Origin: Halothiobacillus sp.
GTDB lineage: Bacteria > Pseudomonadota > Gammaproteobacteria > Halothiobacillales > Halothiobacillaceae
Assembly (NCBI GenBank): GCA_020061705.1
Contig: JAGUXT010000045.1
Span: forward strand, 1-60,900
DNA: 60,900 bases
Direction of reading: 5' to 3'
Shown: in pieces, positions 35,174-44,086 of the stretch
How the letters are laid out: each line of letters starts with the position of its first letter
How positions within the stretch are numbered: the first letter of the stretch is position 1
Made by a program: the position numbers and the translations under genes
Notes under the pieces: model-generated
The model's input: the letters and a program-made list of their open reading frames with translations, nothing else
Told to the model about the DNA's origin: nothing
Databases searched by the model: none

Positions 35174-36267
35174 GCGGATTCTCCGGGGGCTAAGCCCATA
35201 GGCAGCAAGACAGTGAACACGGTTTTACCCGGCTGGCTAACAAACTCAATCAAGCCGTTATGTTGAGCAATTAATGACTGGCTAATCGACAAGCCCAAAC
35301 CGATGCCTCCCTTGCGCCCACTGACCATGGGTAAAAATAGCGTATCTTGCAGCGCAGGCGGAATGCCGGGACCGTTATCTTCAATATCAATCCGTGCTAC
35401 GAGGCGGTGGCGTATATTGCCAATGGTGAACTGGCGCATGACCCGAGTACGCAAAATAATCTGTGCATCATCTTGTTCGTCCATCACTTGCACCGCGTTG
35501 CGCACGATATTCAGCACCGCCTGAATCAGAAGATCAGGGGCAGCGTACAATTCTGGAATACTTGGGTCATAGCGAGTGATCAAGCGCAGCGCACTTCCCT
35601 TGGTATCCAGCATCACCAGCCGACGCACATGCTCAAGGGATTCGTGGATGTTGACCATGCCCATTTTGGGGCGCACCGGCGAGCCTATCATGCGATCCAC
35701 CAGGCTGCGCAAGCGGTCGGCCTCGCGCAATATTACCTCGGTATACTCGCGCTGCTCCGGGTTGCTCAGCTCGCTATCCAGCAACTGTGCCGCTCCACGC
35801 AACCCTCCGAGCGGGTTTTTGATTTCATGCGCCAAGCCGCGCAACAAGCTGCGCGTGGCCTGTTGTTGCGCCAACAAATGCTCCTCACGTGCAATCTGCA
35901 AATGCCGGTCAATATCCATCATTTCCACCAACAGGCACGACCCCAGCAACGGATCGTGCAGCGGACTCATGGCGCAATCAATCACCACATCCCGACCGGC
36001 GACATGCAGCGAAATTTCTCGCAAGGTACAGGGGTGACCACTTTCGAGTGAGTATTGCATTTGCTCGGGCAGCGTGGACTCTCCCGCAAGAAGACTGCGC
36101 ACCGACTCGCCATGCGCTTGGCGCAAACTCGTTCCCAGCAAGGCTTCAGCGGCCGGGTTGAGATAAGTCACCTGTAAATGCTCACCCAGCCACAGCACCG
36201 CCACACTTAAATGTTCGAGCAAGGCAGGTGCAGGGATGTTTGCGGGGTCAAAGGGCAAGGTTTTCAT
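35170..36267 (-). CDS. glnL: Nitrogen regulation histidine kinase NtrB (NR-II)
   Basis: A 365-aa cytoplasmic kinase: PAS domain (about 15-125), HisKA with RGLAHEIKNPLGGLRGAAQL carrying the phosphorylated His, and HATPase with DNGPGIP and GLGLSISQSLIAQH. No membrane segment, as expected of NtrB, which responds to PII. A sigma-54-like sequence lies directly in front of the ATG. It overlaps ntrC by 4 nt. Confidence 0.95.
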   Translation of the reverse strand: MKTLPFDPANIPAPALLEHLSVAVLWLGEHLQVTYLNPAAEALLGTSLRQAHGESVRSLLAGESTLPEQMQYSLESGHPCTLREISLHVAGRDVVIDCAMSPLHDPLLGSCLLVEMMDIDRHLQIAREEHLLAQQQATRSLLRGLAHEIKNPLGGLRGAAQLLDSELSNPEQREYTEVILREADRLRSLVDRMIGSPVRPKMGMVNIHESLEHVRRLVMLDTKGSALRLITRYDPSIPELYAAPDLLIQAVLNIVRNAVQVMDEQDDAQIILRTRVMRQFTIGNIRHRLVARIDIEDNGPGIPPALQDTLFLPMVSGRKGGIGLGLSISQSLIAQHNGLIEFVSQPGKTVFTVLLPMGLAPGESA

Positions 36268-36345
36268 GCCTTAAACCAAAGCAACGATCAGGCCAACTCG
36301 CACCCAATATGTGCGGCACTCAGGCTTGCACGCAACCCGGCACAA

Positions 36346-36975
36346 CTACGGTGCAGCGCGCGGCGTAGGTGCGATTGGGCGAGGTGTCGGCACAGCGCTT
36401 GGTGGCACTTGCCCCGCACGACCAGGCAGGAACAGGCTGGTGCGTTGCAGACTAAAACGTACAGGCGCGGACTGAAAGACCACTTGCCCCGATGCATTCA
36501 CCACAAAAGCCTCCAACACATGTTCACCGCGATCCACATCCGCCAGCGCCACATTCATGCGCGCACTATTTTGCAACACCGGCCGTCCATCCATGGTAAT
36601 GGTCAACCCATGCCCCAAATCAGTGCGTAAAGGCGGAACCAGACTCACGCTCACGTCAACATCACCCGCACCATTGTTCAGGCCCGCACCGTTTTCAGGC
36701 TGGGTAATCACCATCGCCTGATAACCATTAAAGGCACTGGAATCTTGTGGTGCAGCCTTGGGAGCTTCAACACGCGGCGCAACAGGCATGGCTTCGACGC
36801 TTGACGGAGCCTGAATGTCCACCGGCTTGGCGTTTTGGCTCGGCATGTCGGTAAATACCACATTGCCCTGCGCATCCACCGAACGAAACACTTGCGTTCC
36901 AGTGTCGGCGGCAAAGCCTGATGCCGCCAGCCCCATCAACGCAGAAGCAAATAAAACAGCTTTAAATCCAGTCAT
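36346..36975 (-). CDS. Exported DUF4124 domain protein
   Basis: A 209-aa protein with a signal peptide (cleavage near SGFAA-DT), a DUF4124 region (TQVFRSVDAQGNVVFTDMPS) and a C-terminal beta-sandwich-like part (GLTITMDGRPVLQNSARM, then VFQSAPVRFSLQR) ending in a Pro-rich tail. Genes of this type often sit between glnA and ntrB in Gammaproteobacteria; function is unknown. The ATG follows GAGGTGCATCGA; the GTG three codons earlier lies inside that site. Confidence 0.8.
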   Translation of the reverse strand: MTGFKAVLFASALMGLAASGFAADTGTQVFRSVDAQGNVVFTDMPSQNAKPVDIQAPSSVEAMPVAPRVEAPKAAPQDSSAFNGYQAMVITQPENGAGLNNGAGDVDVSVSLVPPLRTDLGHGLTITMDGRPVLQNSARMNVALADVDRGEHVLEAFVVNASGQVVFQSAPVRFSLQRTSLFLPGRAGQVPPSAVPTPRPIAPTPRAAP

Positions 36976-37024
36976 TCGATGCACCTCAAATAAATTACGA
37001 ACGAGTGTAGACCCTTATCAGGAT

Positions 37025-37202
37025 GCTGAAAAACTCATCCATGCGTTTTTCAGCCCTACCGAATCCGGTGGGTTTGCGCCAGCTTCGCGTTCACGCCCGG
37101 ATTCGGTAGCGACAAATCAATCACTGGCGTGATTGATTTGCGTGCGGGACATTCATCTCCCGCCATAACAGGCTGCTGAAAAGAGTATTCCAGCAGCCTG
37201 TT
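37025..37202. repeat. Run of four perfect hairpins
   Basis: Four successive perfect inverted repeats: GCTGAAAAAC/GTTTTTCAGC (37025-37054), TACCGAATCCG/CGGATTCGGTA (37057-37108), AAATCAATCAC/GTGATTGATTT (37114-37139) and AACAGGCTGCTG/CAGCAGCCTGTT (37167-37202). They fill the 293-bp gap between the glnA terminator and the DUF4124 start and contain no gene. Confidence 0.85.
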
Positions 37203-37213
37203 GCCACAAAAAC

Positions 37214-37237
37214 AAAAAGCCCCGCACAAGGCGGGGC
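37214..37237 (-). terminator. glnA rho-independent terminator
   Basis: On the minus strand GCCCCGC, loop CTTGT, GCGGGGC followed by TTTTTG; it starts about 30 bases after the glnA stop. Confidence 0.92.
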
Positions 37238-37268
37238 AGATTCAACAGCGCAATTTCAGTATTACAGA

Positions 37269-38678
37269 TTACAGGCTGTAATACATATCAAATTCAACCG
37301 GATGCGGTGCCATGCGCACGCGCTGCACTTCGCCTTGCTTGAGCTCGATGTAGGCGTCAATCAGGTCGTCGGTGAACACGCCGCCTTCAGTCAGGAAAGC
37401 GCGATCAGTCGCGAGGGCTTCCAGTGCCTGATCCAGCGAGAAGGCCACCTCAGGGATGAGCTTCTCTTCTTCCGGCGGCAGGTCGTACAAGTTCTTCGAA
37501 GCGGCTTCGCCCGGATGAATCTTGTTCTTGATACCGTCCAGACCGGCCATCAGCAATGCTGCAAACGCCAGATAGGGGTTGGCGGTGGAGTCGGGATAAC
37601 GTACTTCGATGCGGCGAGCCTTCGGGCTGGAGACGAAAGGAATGCGGATTGAAGCTGAACGGTTGCGGGCTGAATAAGCCAGCTTGACTGGAGCCTCAAA
37701 GTGCGGAACCAGACGCTTGTAGCTGTTGGTGGACGGGTTGCAGAACGCATTCAGCGCGTGACTGTGCTTGATGATGCCGCCGATGTAGTACAGCGCCATT
37801 TCGGAAAGACCGGCATATTGGTCACCATTAAAGGTGTTCTTGCCATCCTTGGACATCGACATATGAACATGCATACCTGAACCGTTATCACCCATCATTG
37901 GCTTGGGCATAAAGGTGACGGTCTTGCCATAGGTGTGGGCAACGTTCTGGATCACATACTTGAGCGTTTGAACTTCGTCGGCCTTCTTCACCAGGGTGTT
38001 AAAGCCCACGCCGATTTCACACTGACCGGCGGTCGCCACTTCGTGGTGATGCACCTCAACAGTCAAGCCCATGTCTTCCAGCACCAGGCACATGGCCTGA
38101 CGGATATCGTGCAGTTGATCGACCGGTGGCACGGGGAAATAACCACCCTTCACGCCGGGACGGTGTCCCATATTGCCATCGGCATATTCCTTGCCGGTGT
38201 TCCATGCAGCTTCGGCAGAGTCGATTTTGACGAAGCAACCGGACATATCGGTGTTCCAGCGAATATCATCAAACACGAAAAACTCGTTTTCCGGGCCGAA
38301 GAAGGCCTTGTCTGCCAGACCGGTGCCCTGCAAATAGGCTTCAGCGCGCTTGGCAATCGAACGTGGATCGCGCGAATAACCCTGCATGGTGTCCGGCTCG
38401 ATCACGTCGCACACCACGATCAGGGTTGGTTCTTCGGAGAACGGATCCATCAATGCAGTCGCAGCGTCCGGCATCAGAATCATGTCGGAGGCGTTGATGC
38501 CCTTCCAGCCCGCGATAGACGAACCATCGAACATAATGCCGTTTTCAAACGCTTCTTCATCCACGCGCTTGGCGGGATAGGTGACATGCTGCTGCTTGCC
38601 ACGGGTGTCAGTAAAACGGAAGTCAACGAACTTGACGCCGTTTTCCTTAATCATCTTTTCGACATCTGCTGGGGTCAT
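37269..38678 (-). CDS. glnA: Type I glutamine synthetase
   Basis: A 469-aa GSI-beta enzyme fixing ammonium into glutamine. [18 protein letters not shown] and [13 protein letters not shown] form the N-terminal domain; the metal-binding block [11 protein letters not shown] and [16 protein letters not shown] are visible, and [10 protein letters not shown] contains the Tyr that is adenylylated by GlnE. Nitrogen control is supported by the sigma-54 promoter and NtrC sites upstream; ntrB and ntrC lie downstream. Confidence 0.98.
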   Translation of the reverse strand: MTPADVEKMIKENGVKFVDFRFTDTRGKQQHVTYPAKRVDEEAFENGIMFDGSSIAGWKGINASDMILMPDAATALMDPFSEEPTLIVVCDVIEPDTMQGYSRDPRSIAKRAEAYLQGTGLADKAFFGPENEFFVFDDIRWNTDMSGCFVKIDSAEAAWNTGKEYADGNMGHRPGVKGGYFPVPPVDQLHDIRQAMCLVLEDMGLTVEVHHHEVATAGQCEIGVGFNTLVKKADEVQTLKYVIQNVAHTYGKTVTFMPKPMMGDNGSGMHVHMSMSKDGKNTFNGDQYAGLSEMALYYIGGIIKHSHALNAFCNPSTNSYKRLVPHFEAPVKLAYSARNRSASIRIPFVSSPKARRIEVRYPDSTANPYLAFAALLMAGLDGIKNKIHPGEAASKNLYDLPPEEEKLIPEVAFSLDQALEALATDRAFLTEGGVFTDDLIDAYIELKQGEVQRVRMAPHPVEFDMYYSL

Positions 38679-38765
38679 CGTCCAATCTCCAAATAAATAA
38701 AAGCCTCAAGGCCGGAATCAACGCGGAAGTGAAGTTTACCCTTGCGGGCAATAGTCGCAATCGAA

Positions 38766-38780
38766 GCATGAATAATGCCA
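38766..38780 (-). promoter_or_regulatory. Candidate sigma-54 promoter of glnA
   Basis: Minus-strand TGGCATTATTCATGC: GG at the -24 element and GC at the -12 element with the exact required spacing. It would give a leader of about 75 nt before the glnA ATG. Match to TGGCAC-N5-TTGC is good but not perfect. Confidence 0.72.
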
Positions 38781-38842
38781 ACCATCAAAGCGCCCAATGC
38801 AACGTTTGAATTAACCAACACATCCCACCGCATTGACCCAGC

Positions 38843-38870
38843 GCACCATAATTGGGCACTAAAACAGTGC
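38843..38870. promoter_or_regulatory. Candidate NtrC binding sites upstream of glnA
   Basis: Two overlapping imperfect palindromes: GCACCATAATTGGGCAC (38843-38859) and GCACTAAAACAGTGC (38856-38870), each close to the NtrC pattern GCACYA-N5-TGGTGC. They are about 65-105 bp upstream of the -24 element, a normal enhancer distance. Confidence 0.6.
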
Positions 38871-38892
38871 GTTGCGCATAACAGAGGATTCT

Positions 38893-38992
38893 AGGACTTA
38901 CGCAAAATTGTCCCAGCAAGGCAAAGTGACGAAGACAGTACACTTAGTACGGCGAGTCGCTTTAACGCAGCTGGGGCGGTTTTGCGTATGTC
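38893..38992 (+). repeat. ~100-bp palindromic element, copy C
   Basis: Starts GGACTTACGCAAAA and ends TTTTGCGTATGTC, same orientation as the other copies. Its right end is about seven bases from the modC stop codon and its left end lies about 25 bp from the glnA enhancer sites. This and the glnA control region explain the 320-bp gap. Confidence 0.85.
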
Positions 38993-38998
38993 ATGGAT

Positions 38999-40060
38999 TC
39001 ACTCCATCAAAGCGACAGATTTAATGAGCGCATAGACCTGCTGACCTGCTTGCAGACTCAAACGCCGACTCGAATAGGCCGTGACTTCCGCCAAAAGCAG
39101 CTGGCCATCGGCCAGGCGGCAGGCCACGCTGACACGACCTCCGACCTCGGGATGCACAGCTTCGACCACAACCTCAAGATGATTGAGGATGCTGATCTGC
39201 CCGGGATTTTCCAGCGACAAGCTGACATCACGCGCCAGAATGCGCAGGCGGGTGGCCGACTTTTTCTCCCCGCATGTCCCGGTCAGGCGAATGCAGAGGC
39301 GATCGTTACCGAATGGCGTCAAGCCATCCGCATCCGTGGTGCCCATGACACCCTCCAGCACCGAGACAGGGCCCTCCTCATCGAACAACGGTGAGTCAGG
39401 GCGCGCCAGCGCATCGCGCAGGGTCTCGATACGCTCAATGCGCCCTTCGGCCATGAACACCACGCGATCGGCCAGGCGCTCGACTTCAACCGGCGCGTGG
39501 GTGATGTAGAGCACCGGCACGCCGGTTTCGCGCGCCAGGCCGTCGATCAGGCTCAATAATTCCCCCTTGGCACGCCAGTCCAACGCGGACAGTGGTTCGT
39601 CCATGCATAAGAGGCGCGGCTTGGAAAGCAGGGCGCGGGCAATCGCCACGCGCTGCTTCTCACCGCCGGAGAGGGTGGTCACGCTCTGGTCGAGTTTGTG
39701 GGCGACGCCCACCCGTTCCGCCAACTCGACCAGCGATGAGCCGCCCGCAGGTGCGCGCTTGACCGCATATTCCAGATTGCCGCGCACGCTCAAATGCGGA
39801 AACAGCGCCGCATCTTGAAACACAAAGCCAATGTCGCGCTGCTGCGTAGGTAGACGCCACGTGGAATCCTGCCAGCGCTCGCCATTGAAGCTGAGCGAGC
39901 CGCGTGTGTGCTTGTCCAGCCCGGTAATGGCGCGCAGCAACGTGCTTTTGCCGGAGCCGGAACGACCAAACAGCACGCTGATGCCGCTGGTTTCAAGCTC
40001 AAACGCGCCGGATTGCAGCAGAAAATCACCTTGTTTGAGGGACAGGTCGCCTTTTAACAT
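38999..40060 (-). CDS. modC: Molybdate ABC transporter ATPase ModC
   Basis: A 353-aa ABC ATPase. Walker A FGRSGSGKST, signature LSGGEKQRVAIARALL, Walker B LLCMDEPLSALD, H-loop YITHAPVE; the C-terminal part (about 285-350) is a TOBE/Mop molybdate-binding domain. ModC drives molybdate import through ModB. The ATG at 40060 follows modB by four bases; the frame continues upstream into modB. Confidence 0.96.
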   Translation of the reverse strand: MLKGDLSLKQGDFLLQSGAFELETSGISVLFGRSGSGKSTLLRAITGLDKHTRGSLSFNGERWQDSTWRLPTQQRDIGFVFQDAALFPHLSVRGNLEYAVKRAPAGGSSLVELAERVGVAHKLDQSVTTLSGGEKQRVAIARALLSKPRLLCMDEPLSALDWRAKGELLSLIDGLARETGVPVLYITHAPVEVERLADRVVFMAEGRIERIETLRDALARPDSPLFDEEGPVSVLEGVMGTTDADGLTPFGNDRLCIRLTGTCGEKKSATRLRILARDVSLSLENPGQISILNHLEVVVEAVHPEVGGRVSVACRLADGQLLLAEVTAYSSRRLSLQAGQQVYALIKSVALME

Positions 40061-40064
40061 GCCC

Positions 40065-40760
40065 CTACCCCACCTTGACCGCAAAGCGGCGGTTAATGCC
40101 GTACACCAGCATCAGCACCACCACCGAGAACAGCAGCATCATGGCGGACAGCAGATGCGCCTCGGCGTATTCCAGCGATTCGACATGGTCGAAGATGGCG
40201 ATGGACACCATGCGCGTGGTATCTGGCACATTACCGCCCACCATCAGCACTACGCCAAACTCGCCCACCGTATGTGCGAAGGTGAGGGTGCCCGCCACCA
40301 GAAAACCGCGCCGCGCCAGCGGCACGACCACACTGAAGAAACGATCCAGCACCCCGGCACGCAAGGTGGCAGCAGCGTCCAGCAGGCGCATCGGCAACGC
40401 CTCGAACGCGTGCATCAGCGGCTGCACGGCAAACGGCAGTGAATAAAACACCGAGCCGATCACCAGCCCGGCAAAGCTGAAGGTCAGTTGCCCGTCAAAG
40501 CCGAACACATGCAAGAACTGCGTCAATGCGCCATTCGGGCTCATAACGATCAAAAGGTAGAAGCCCAGCACCGTTGGCGGCAGCACCAGCGGCAGGGCGA
40601 CAATAGCCTCCAGCACAATCTTGAAGGATGAGCGCATATGCGCCAGCCACCACGCCAGCGGCGTGCCCACCAGCAGCAGGATGACGGTGGTCGTCAACGC
40701 CACTTTGAGCGTGAGCCAGATGGGCTGCGCGCTCACGCTGATACCGAAAAGCTCGATCAT
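40065..40760 (-). CDS. modB: Molybdate ABC transporter permease ModB
   Basis: A 231-aa inner-membrane permease with five to six helices. TLKVALTTTVILLLVGTPLA begins the conserved core, and the EAA-like loop DAAATLRAGVLDRFFSVVVP contacts ModC. The ATG at 40760 matches the family start. Confidence 0.95.
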   Translation of the reverse strand: MIELFGISVSAQPIWLTLKVALTTTVILLLVGTPLAWWLAHMRSSFKIVLEAIVALPLVLPPTVLGFYLLIVMSPNGALTQFLHVFGFDGQLTFSFAGLVIGSVFYSLPFAVQPLMHAFEALPMRLLDAAATLRAGVLDRFFSVVVPLARRGFLVAGTLTFAHTVGEFGVVLMVGGNVPDTTRMVSIAIFDHVESLEYAEAHLLSAMMLLFSVVVLMLVYGINRRFAVKVG

Positions 40761-40902
40761 GTCGTGTTTCTTACACTCAAAAAGGGGGCGTACGCCGCAA
40801 CGCAGCGCGCTTTCAAAAGTAATGGAATACGGACAAGCACGCACCATGCCTGTCGCGCATTCAAGACATGGCTCCCCATCGCTTCGGGAAGCTCATGTCC
40901 AC

Positions 40903-41667
40903 TCAGGGAATCGAGTAACCGTAGCGCTCGATGATCTTGCACCCATCATTCGAACGCAGGAAGTCCATAAACTGCTGCGTTACCGGGTTGTTCTCCCCGC
41001 GTTTGAGGATGACTGCGGCCTGATCGATAGGGTCATACATAGCCTGCGGCGGCAGCCAGTACTCGCCCTTCTGATACGCCGGACTCTGCGGGTCAACCAG
41101 CTGCGACATGGCGACGAAGCCCAGTTGCGCATTGCCGGTCTGCACATACTGGAAGGCATGAGCAATGCCCTCGCCGTTGACGATCTTCGGCTTCACCGTG
41201 TCGTACACGCCCAGCTTGCCCAGCACCTCCTCTGCGGCCACGCCATAGGGCGCCGTCCTGGGGTTGGCAATGGCTAGATGATTGAACTCCGCCTTGCTCA
41301 AAACGTCCTTGTAGCCCTCCTTCACCGGCAGGGTCGGGCTGTACAGCGCCAGCACGCCGCGCGCATAGACGAAATAACTGTCCGGTTTGGTCAGACCCTC
41401 CTTGACCAGCATGTCGGGCTTTTCGGTATCGGCAGCAAAGAACAGGTCGAACGGCGCACCGTTCTTGATCTGCGCATATAGCTTGCCGGTCGGACCAAAG
41501 GCGAACTTCACCTCATGTCCGGTTTTGGCTTTGAAAGCCACACCGACTTCTTCGATGGTCTTGGTGAAATTGGCGGCCACGGCCGCGTTGATCGTATCGG
41601 CCAAGGCGGCCAGCGGCGCACTGAACAAAATCCCTGCGGCCAGCAGGGGGGCAATAAACTTTTTCAT
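40903..41667 (-). CDS. modA: Molybdate-binding periplasmic protein ModA
   Basis: A 254-aa type 2 solute-binding protein with a signal peptide (cleavage after LAALA-DT). AAVAANFTKTIEEVGVAFKA and FAFGPTGKLYAQIKNGAPFD contain the Ser/Thr oxyanion-binding region. It captures molybdate or tungstate for ModBC. About 140 bp separate it from modB with no gene in between. Confidence 0.95.
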   Translation of the reverse strand: MKKFIAPLLAAGILFSAPLAALADTINAAVAANFTKTIEEVGVAFKAKTGHEVKFAFGPTGKLYAQIKNGAPFDLFFAADTEKPDMLVKEGLTKPDSYFVYARGVLALYSPTLPVKEGYKDVLSKAEFNHLAIANPRTAPYGVAAEEVLGKLGVYDTVKPKIVNGEGIAHAFQYVQTGNAQLGFVAMSQLVDPQSPAYQKGEYWLPPQAMYDPIDQAAVILKRGENNPVTQQFMDFLRSNDGCKIIERYGYSIP

Positions 41668-41696
41668 GGTCTTCAGTCTCGATGAATGCAGGTGTT

Positions 41697-41783
41697 CGTA
41701 GGTGCGAATTCATTCGCACATTTCATGCGTTACCAGGAACAGTGCGAATGACACACGCGAAGCTGGCGTAAGCCCGCACCTAC
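41697..41783. repeat. Palindromic repeat in the modE-modA gap
   Basis: GTAGGTGCGAATTCATTCGCAC at the left and AGTGCGAATGA with a terminal CGCACCTAC at the right form inverted ends of a unit related to the one at 29206-29262. It takes up most of the 122-bp gap. Confidence 0.65.
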
Positions 41784-41789
41784 CCGGAA

Positions 41790-42611
41790 TCAATCATCCA
41801 CACCCAAAATGATGTGGCTGGATTTGATGAGCGCGCAGACGCGAGCACCGACCTTGAAACCCATACTCGCCACGCTGCCCTCGGTGACAATGGCGGCCAG
41901 GGTGTTACCACCATCCAGCTCAAGCACCACCTCGGCGTTGACTGCGCCATCCTGCACGCGCTTGATCGTGCCGCACAAACGGTTGCGTGCCGACACGCGC
42001 AGACATTCATCCGGCGCAGCCAGAATGATCCAGGACGCCTTGATGAGCGCCCAAACCTCCTTGCCCGGCGCCAGACCCATGGAATCGGCAGATCCCTTGG
42101 TGACAATCACGTTCAGGTAGTCATCACCTTGCAGGCGCAGGGTGATCTCGCTATTTACCGCGCCGTGGCGCACCTCTTCAACCATGCCGCGCAGGGCATT
42201 TCGCGCACTTGTTTTCATGTACAGATTCCTCAATGTGGATAGATGCTCAAAGCCGCCACCCTCCTCCTCGAACTGTGCCAACACAGCCGTCAGGACGCCT
42301 TGCAAACGCTTTTGCGTCGAGACGATCTGCTCACCCAGCGGCGTCAAGCGCGCCCCGCCCCCACCTGCTCCACCATGCTGACTTTGCACCAAAGGCTGAA
42401 CAGACAAATTGTTCATCGCCTCGATCGCGTCCCAGGCTGCCTTGTACGTCATGCCAATGCGCTTGGCTGCGCCACTGATGGAGCCGGTCTCAGCTACAGC
42501 GTCCAGCAAGGCCAGTCGCCGTGTTGAAATCTCGCCTCCACCAAGTTGCAAGACCAGAGGAGCCGCAAAGGTGGATAGTGCTTCGTTATATTCTTTGGGT
42601 GATATCGACAT
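41790..42611 (-). CDS. modE: Molybdate-responsive regulator ModE
   Basis: A 273-aa transcription factor. Winged HTH with STRRLALLDAVAETGSISGA and YKAAWDAIEAMN near the N-terminus, then two Mop/TOBE domains, each starting TSARNALRGMV-like and SARNRLCGTIK. It represses mod genes when molybdate is bound. It is the first gene of the modEABC set; a clear ModE operator was not found. Confidence 0.93.
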   Translation of the reverse strand: MSISPKEYNEALSTFAAPLVLQLGGGEISTRRLALLDAVAETGSISGAAKRIGMTYKAAWDAIEAMNNLSVQPLVQSQHGGAGGGGARLTPLGEQIVSTQKRLQGVLTAVLAQFEEEGGGFEHLSTLRNLYMKTSARNALRGMVEEVRHGAVNSEITLRLQGDDYLNVIVTKGSADSMGLAPGKEVWALIKASWIILAAPDECLRVSARNRLCGTIKRVQDGAVNAEVVLELDGGNTLAAIVTEGSVASMGFKVGARVCALIKSSHIILGVDD

Positions 42612-42654
42612 GCGAAATATACCTCAGTAGATCTTGATTGCAAGAAAGAATTCA

Positions 42655-42675
42655 GTCTGTCGGACTTGAGGTGAT
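42655..42675 (+). repeat. End fragment of the 89-bp element
   Basis: GTCTGTCGGACTTGAGG matches the left end of the 32674-32762 element with one substitution; no right end is present. Confidence 0.45.
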
Positions 42676-42704
42676 CTGGCTGCCAGCCACGCATGGCGCA
42701 AAGC

Positions 42705-43385
42705 TCACGTCCGCCAGTCGATCGGCGGCTGCCCGTGTTGTGCAAGAAAGGAATTGATGCTGGAAAAAGGCTTGCTGCCAAAAAAGCCGCGATAAGCCGA
42801 CAGCGGCGAGGGATGCGGCGCTTCCAGCACACAATGCCGAGCGCGATCGATATGCGCGCCTTTGAGCTGCGCCGGTCGCCCCCAGAGCACAAATACCAAC
42901 GGCTCTGCCTGCGCATTGAGAATCTGCACCACCCGGTCGGTGAAACGCTCCCAGCCCTTGCCGTGATGACTCCCGGATTTCCCGCTCTCCACAGTCAAAA
43001 CCGCATTGAGCAGCAGCACGCCCTGATCGGCCCAGGGAGTCAGGCTGCCGCAGGTATTGCGAATACCCAGATCGTCCTCTAGCTCGGTGAAAATATTTTG
43101 CAGCGACTTGGGCAAAGGGCGCACCTGCGGCTGCACGGAAAAGCACAAGCCATGCGCATGCCCCGGCCTGGGGTAAGGGTCTTGCCCCAGAATCACCACA
43201 CGCACCTTGTCCAGCGGCGTGTGGTTGAAGGCATTGAACCATTCATCCGGATTAGGGTGGATACGCTTGCCCGCCTTCAGCTCGGCCGCCAAAAAAGCGC
43301 GCAACTCAGCCATGTAAGGCTGAGCGAACTCCTCTCCCAGCGCAGCCTTCCATGAGGGGTCGAGTTTGATGCGTTCAGAATTCAT
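42705..43385 (-). CDS. ung: Uracil-DNA glycosylase (family 1)
   Basis: A 226-aa enzyme excising uracil from DNA. Water-activating loop GQDPYPRPGHAHGLCFSV, uracil-binding LLLNAVLTVESG, and the leucine/intercalation loop HPSPLSAYRGFFGSKPFS are all intact. Ends DWRT. It is likely co-transcribed with pdxH, whose stop is 23 bp away upstream. Confidence 0.96.
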   Translation of the reverse strand: MNSERIKLDPSWKAALGEEFAQPYMAELRAFLAAELKAGKRIHPNPDEWFNAFNHTPLDKVRVVILGQDPYPRPGHAHGLCFSVQPQVRPLPKSLQNIFTELEDDLGIRNTCGSLTPWADQGVLLLNAVLTVESGKSGSHHGKGWERFTDRVVQILNAQAEPLVFVLWGRPAQLKGAHIDRARHCVLEAPHPSPLSAYRGFFGSKPFSSINSFLAQHGQPPIDWRT

Positions 43386-43407
43386 GACGCGACTCGGAAG
43401 GTGCCAT

Positions 43408-44052
43408 TCACGGCATCAAACGCTGAATATCCCAGCCACCCGCCGTGCGCGTGTAAGTGAAGCGGTCGTGCAGTCGGCTCTCGCGCCCTTGCCAGAACTC
43501 GTACACCTCTGGAACAAGGCGGTAGCCGCCCCAATCCGGGTTACGCGGCACATCACCCTCCGGGTATTGCTGTTCCAGTTCGGCAATGCGCGCCTCCAGC
43601 ACTTCGCGACTGGCCAGCGGCTGACTCTGGTGCGAGGCGGCGGCGGCAAGACGACTGCCCAGCGGGCGCTGATTGAAATAAGCCTCGTTGTCGGCTTCCG
43701 GCAGGCGCTCCACCCGCCCTTCCACGCGCACCTGACGGTCGTTTTCCGGCCAGTAAAACGCCAGCGAGGCCTGCGGATTATCCGCCAGCTCACGCCCCTT
43801 GCGACTGCGCCCGTCGGTGTAAAAACACAGGCCGCGCGCATCAAAATGCTTGAGCAACACCCAGCGCAACGACGGCTGCCCGGTCAGACTCGCCGTGGCC
43901 AAAGCCATGGCCGTGACATCGAAATTGCCCGCCGCCTCGGCATCTTGCAGCCAACGCGCCAACATGGCGGACGGCTCCGGCAACAAGTCAGCACGATGCA
44001 ACTCACCATGCAAAAACTCGCGCCGGGTACTCCGGTGATCGATTTCGTTCAT
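43408..44052 (-). CDS. pdxH: Pyridoxamine 5'-phosphate oxidase
   Basis: A 214-aa FMN enzyme making pyridoxal phosphate. PSLRWVLLKHFDARGLCFYT and RQVRVEGRVERLP are the FMN region; the C-terminal WGGYRLVPEVYEFWQGRESR then LHDR, and the end RLMP, match the family. The ATG at 44052 is preceded by GGTGGA; a start seven codons earlier is possible. Confidence 0.94.
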   Translation of the reverse strand: MNEIDHRSTRREFLHGELHRADLLPEPSAMLARWLQDAEAAGNFDVTAMALATASLTGQPSLRWVLLKHFDARGLCFYTDGRSRKGRELADNPQASLAFYWPENDRQVRVEGRVERLPEADNEAYFNQRPLGSRLAAAASHQSQPLASREVLEARIAELEQQYPEGDVPRNPDWGGYRLVPEVYEFWQGRESRLHDRFTYTRTAGGWDIQRLMP

Positions 44053-44086
44053 TTCAATTCCACCTTGATTCATTGATAGGACCTAC

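Noticed and set aside
42612-42640. Half-site GTATATTTCGC upstream of modE as ModE operator
   Set aside because: Only one arm of the expected palindrome is visible; not enough to call an operator.
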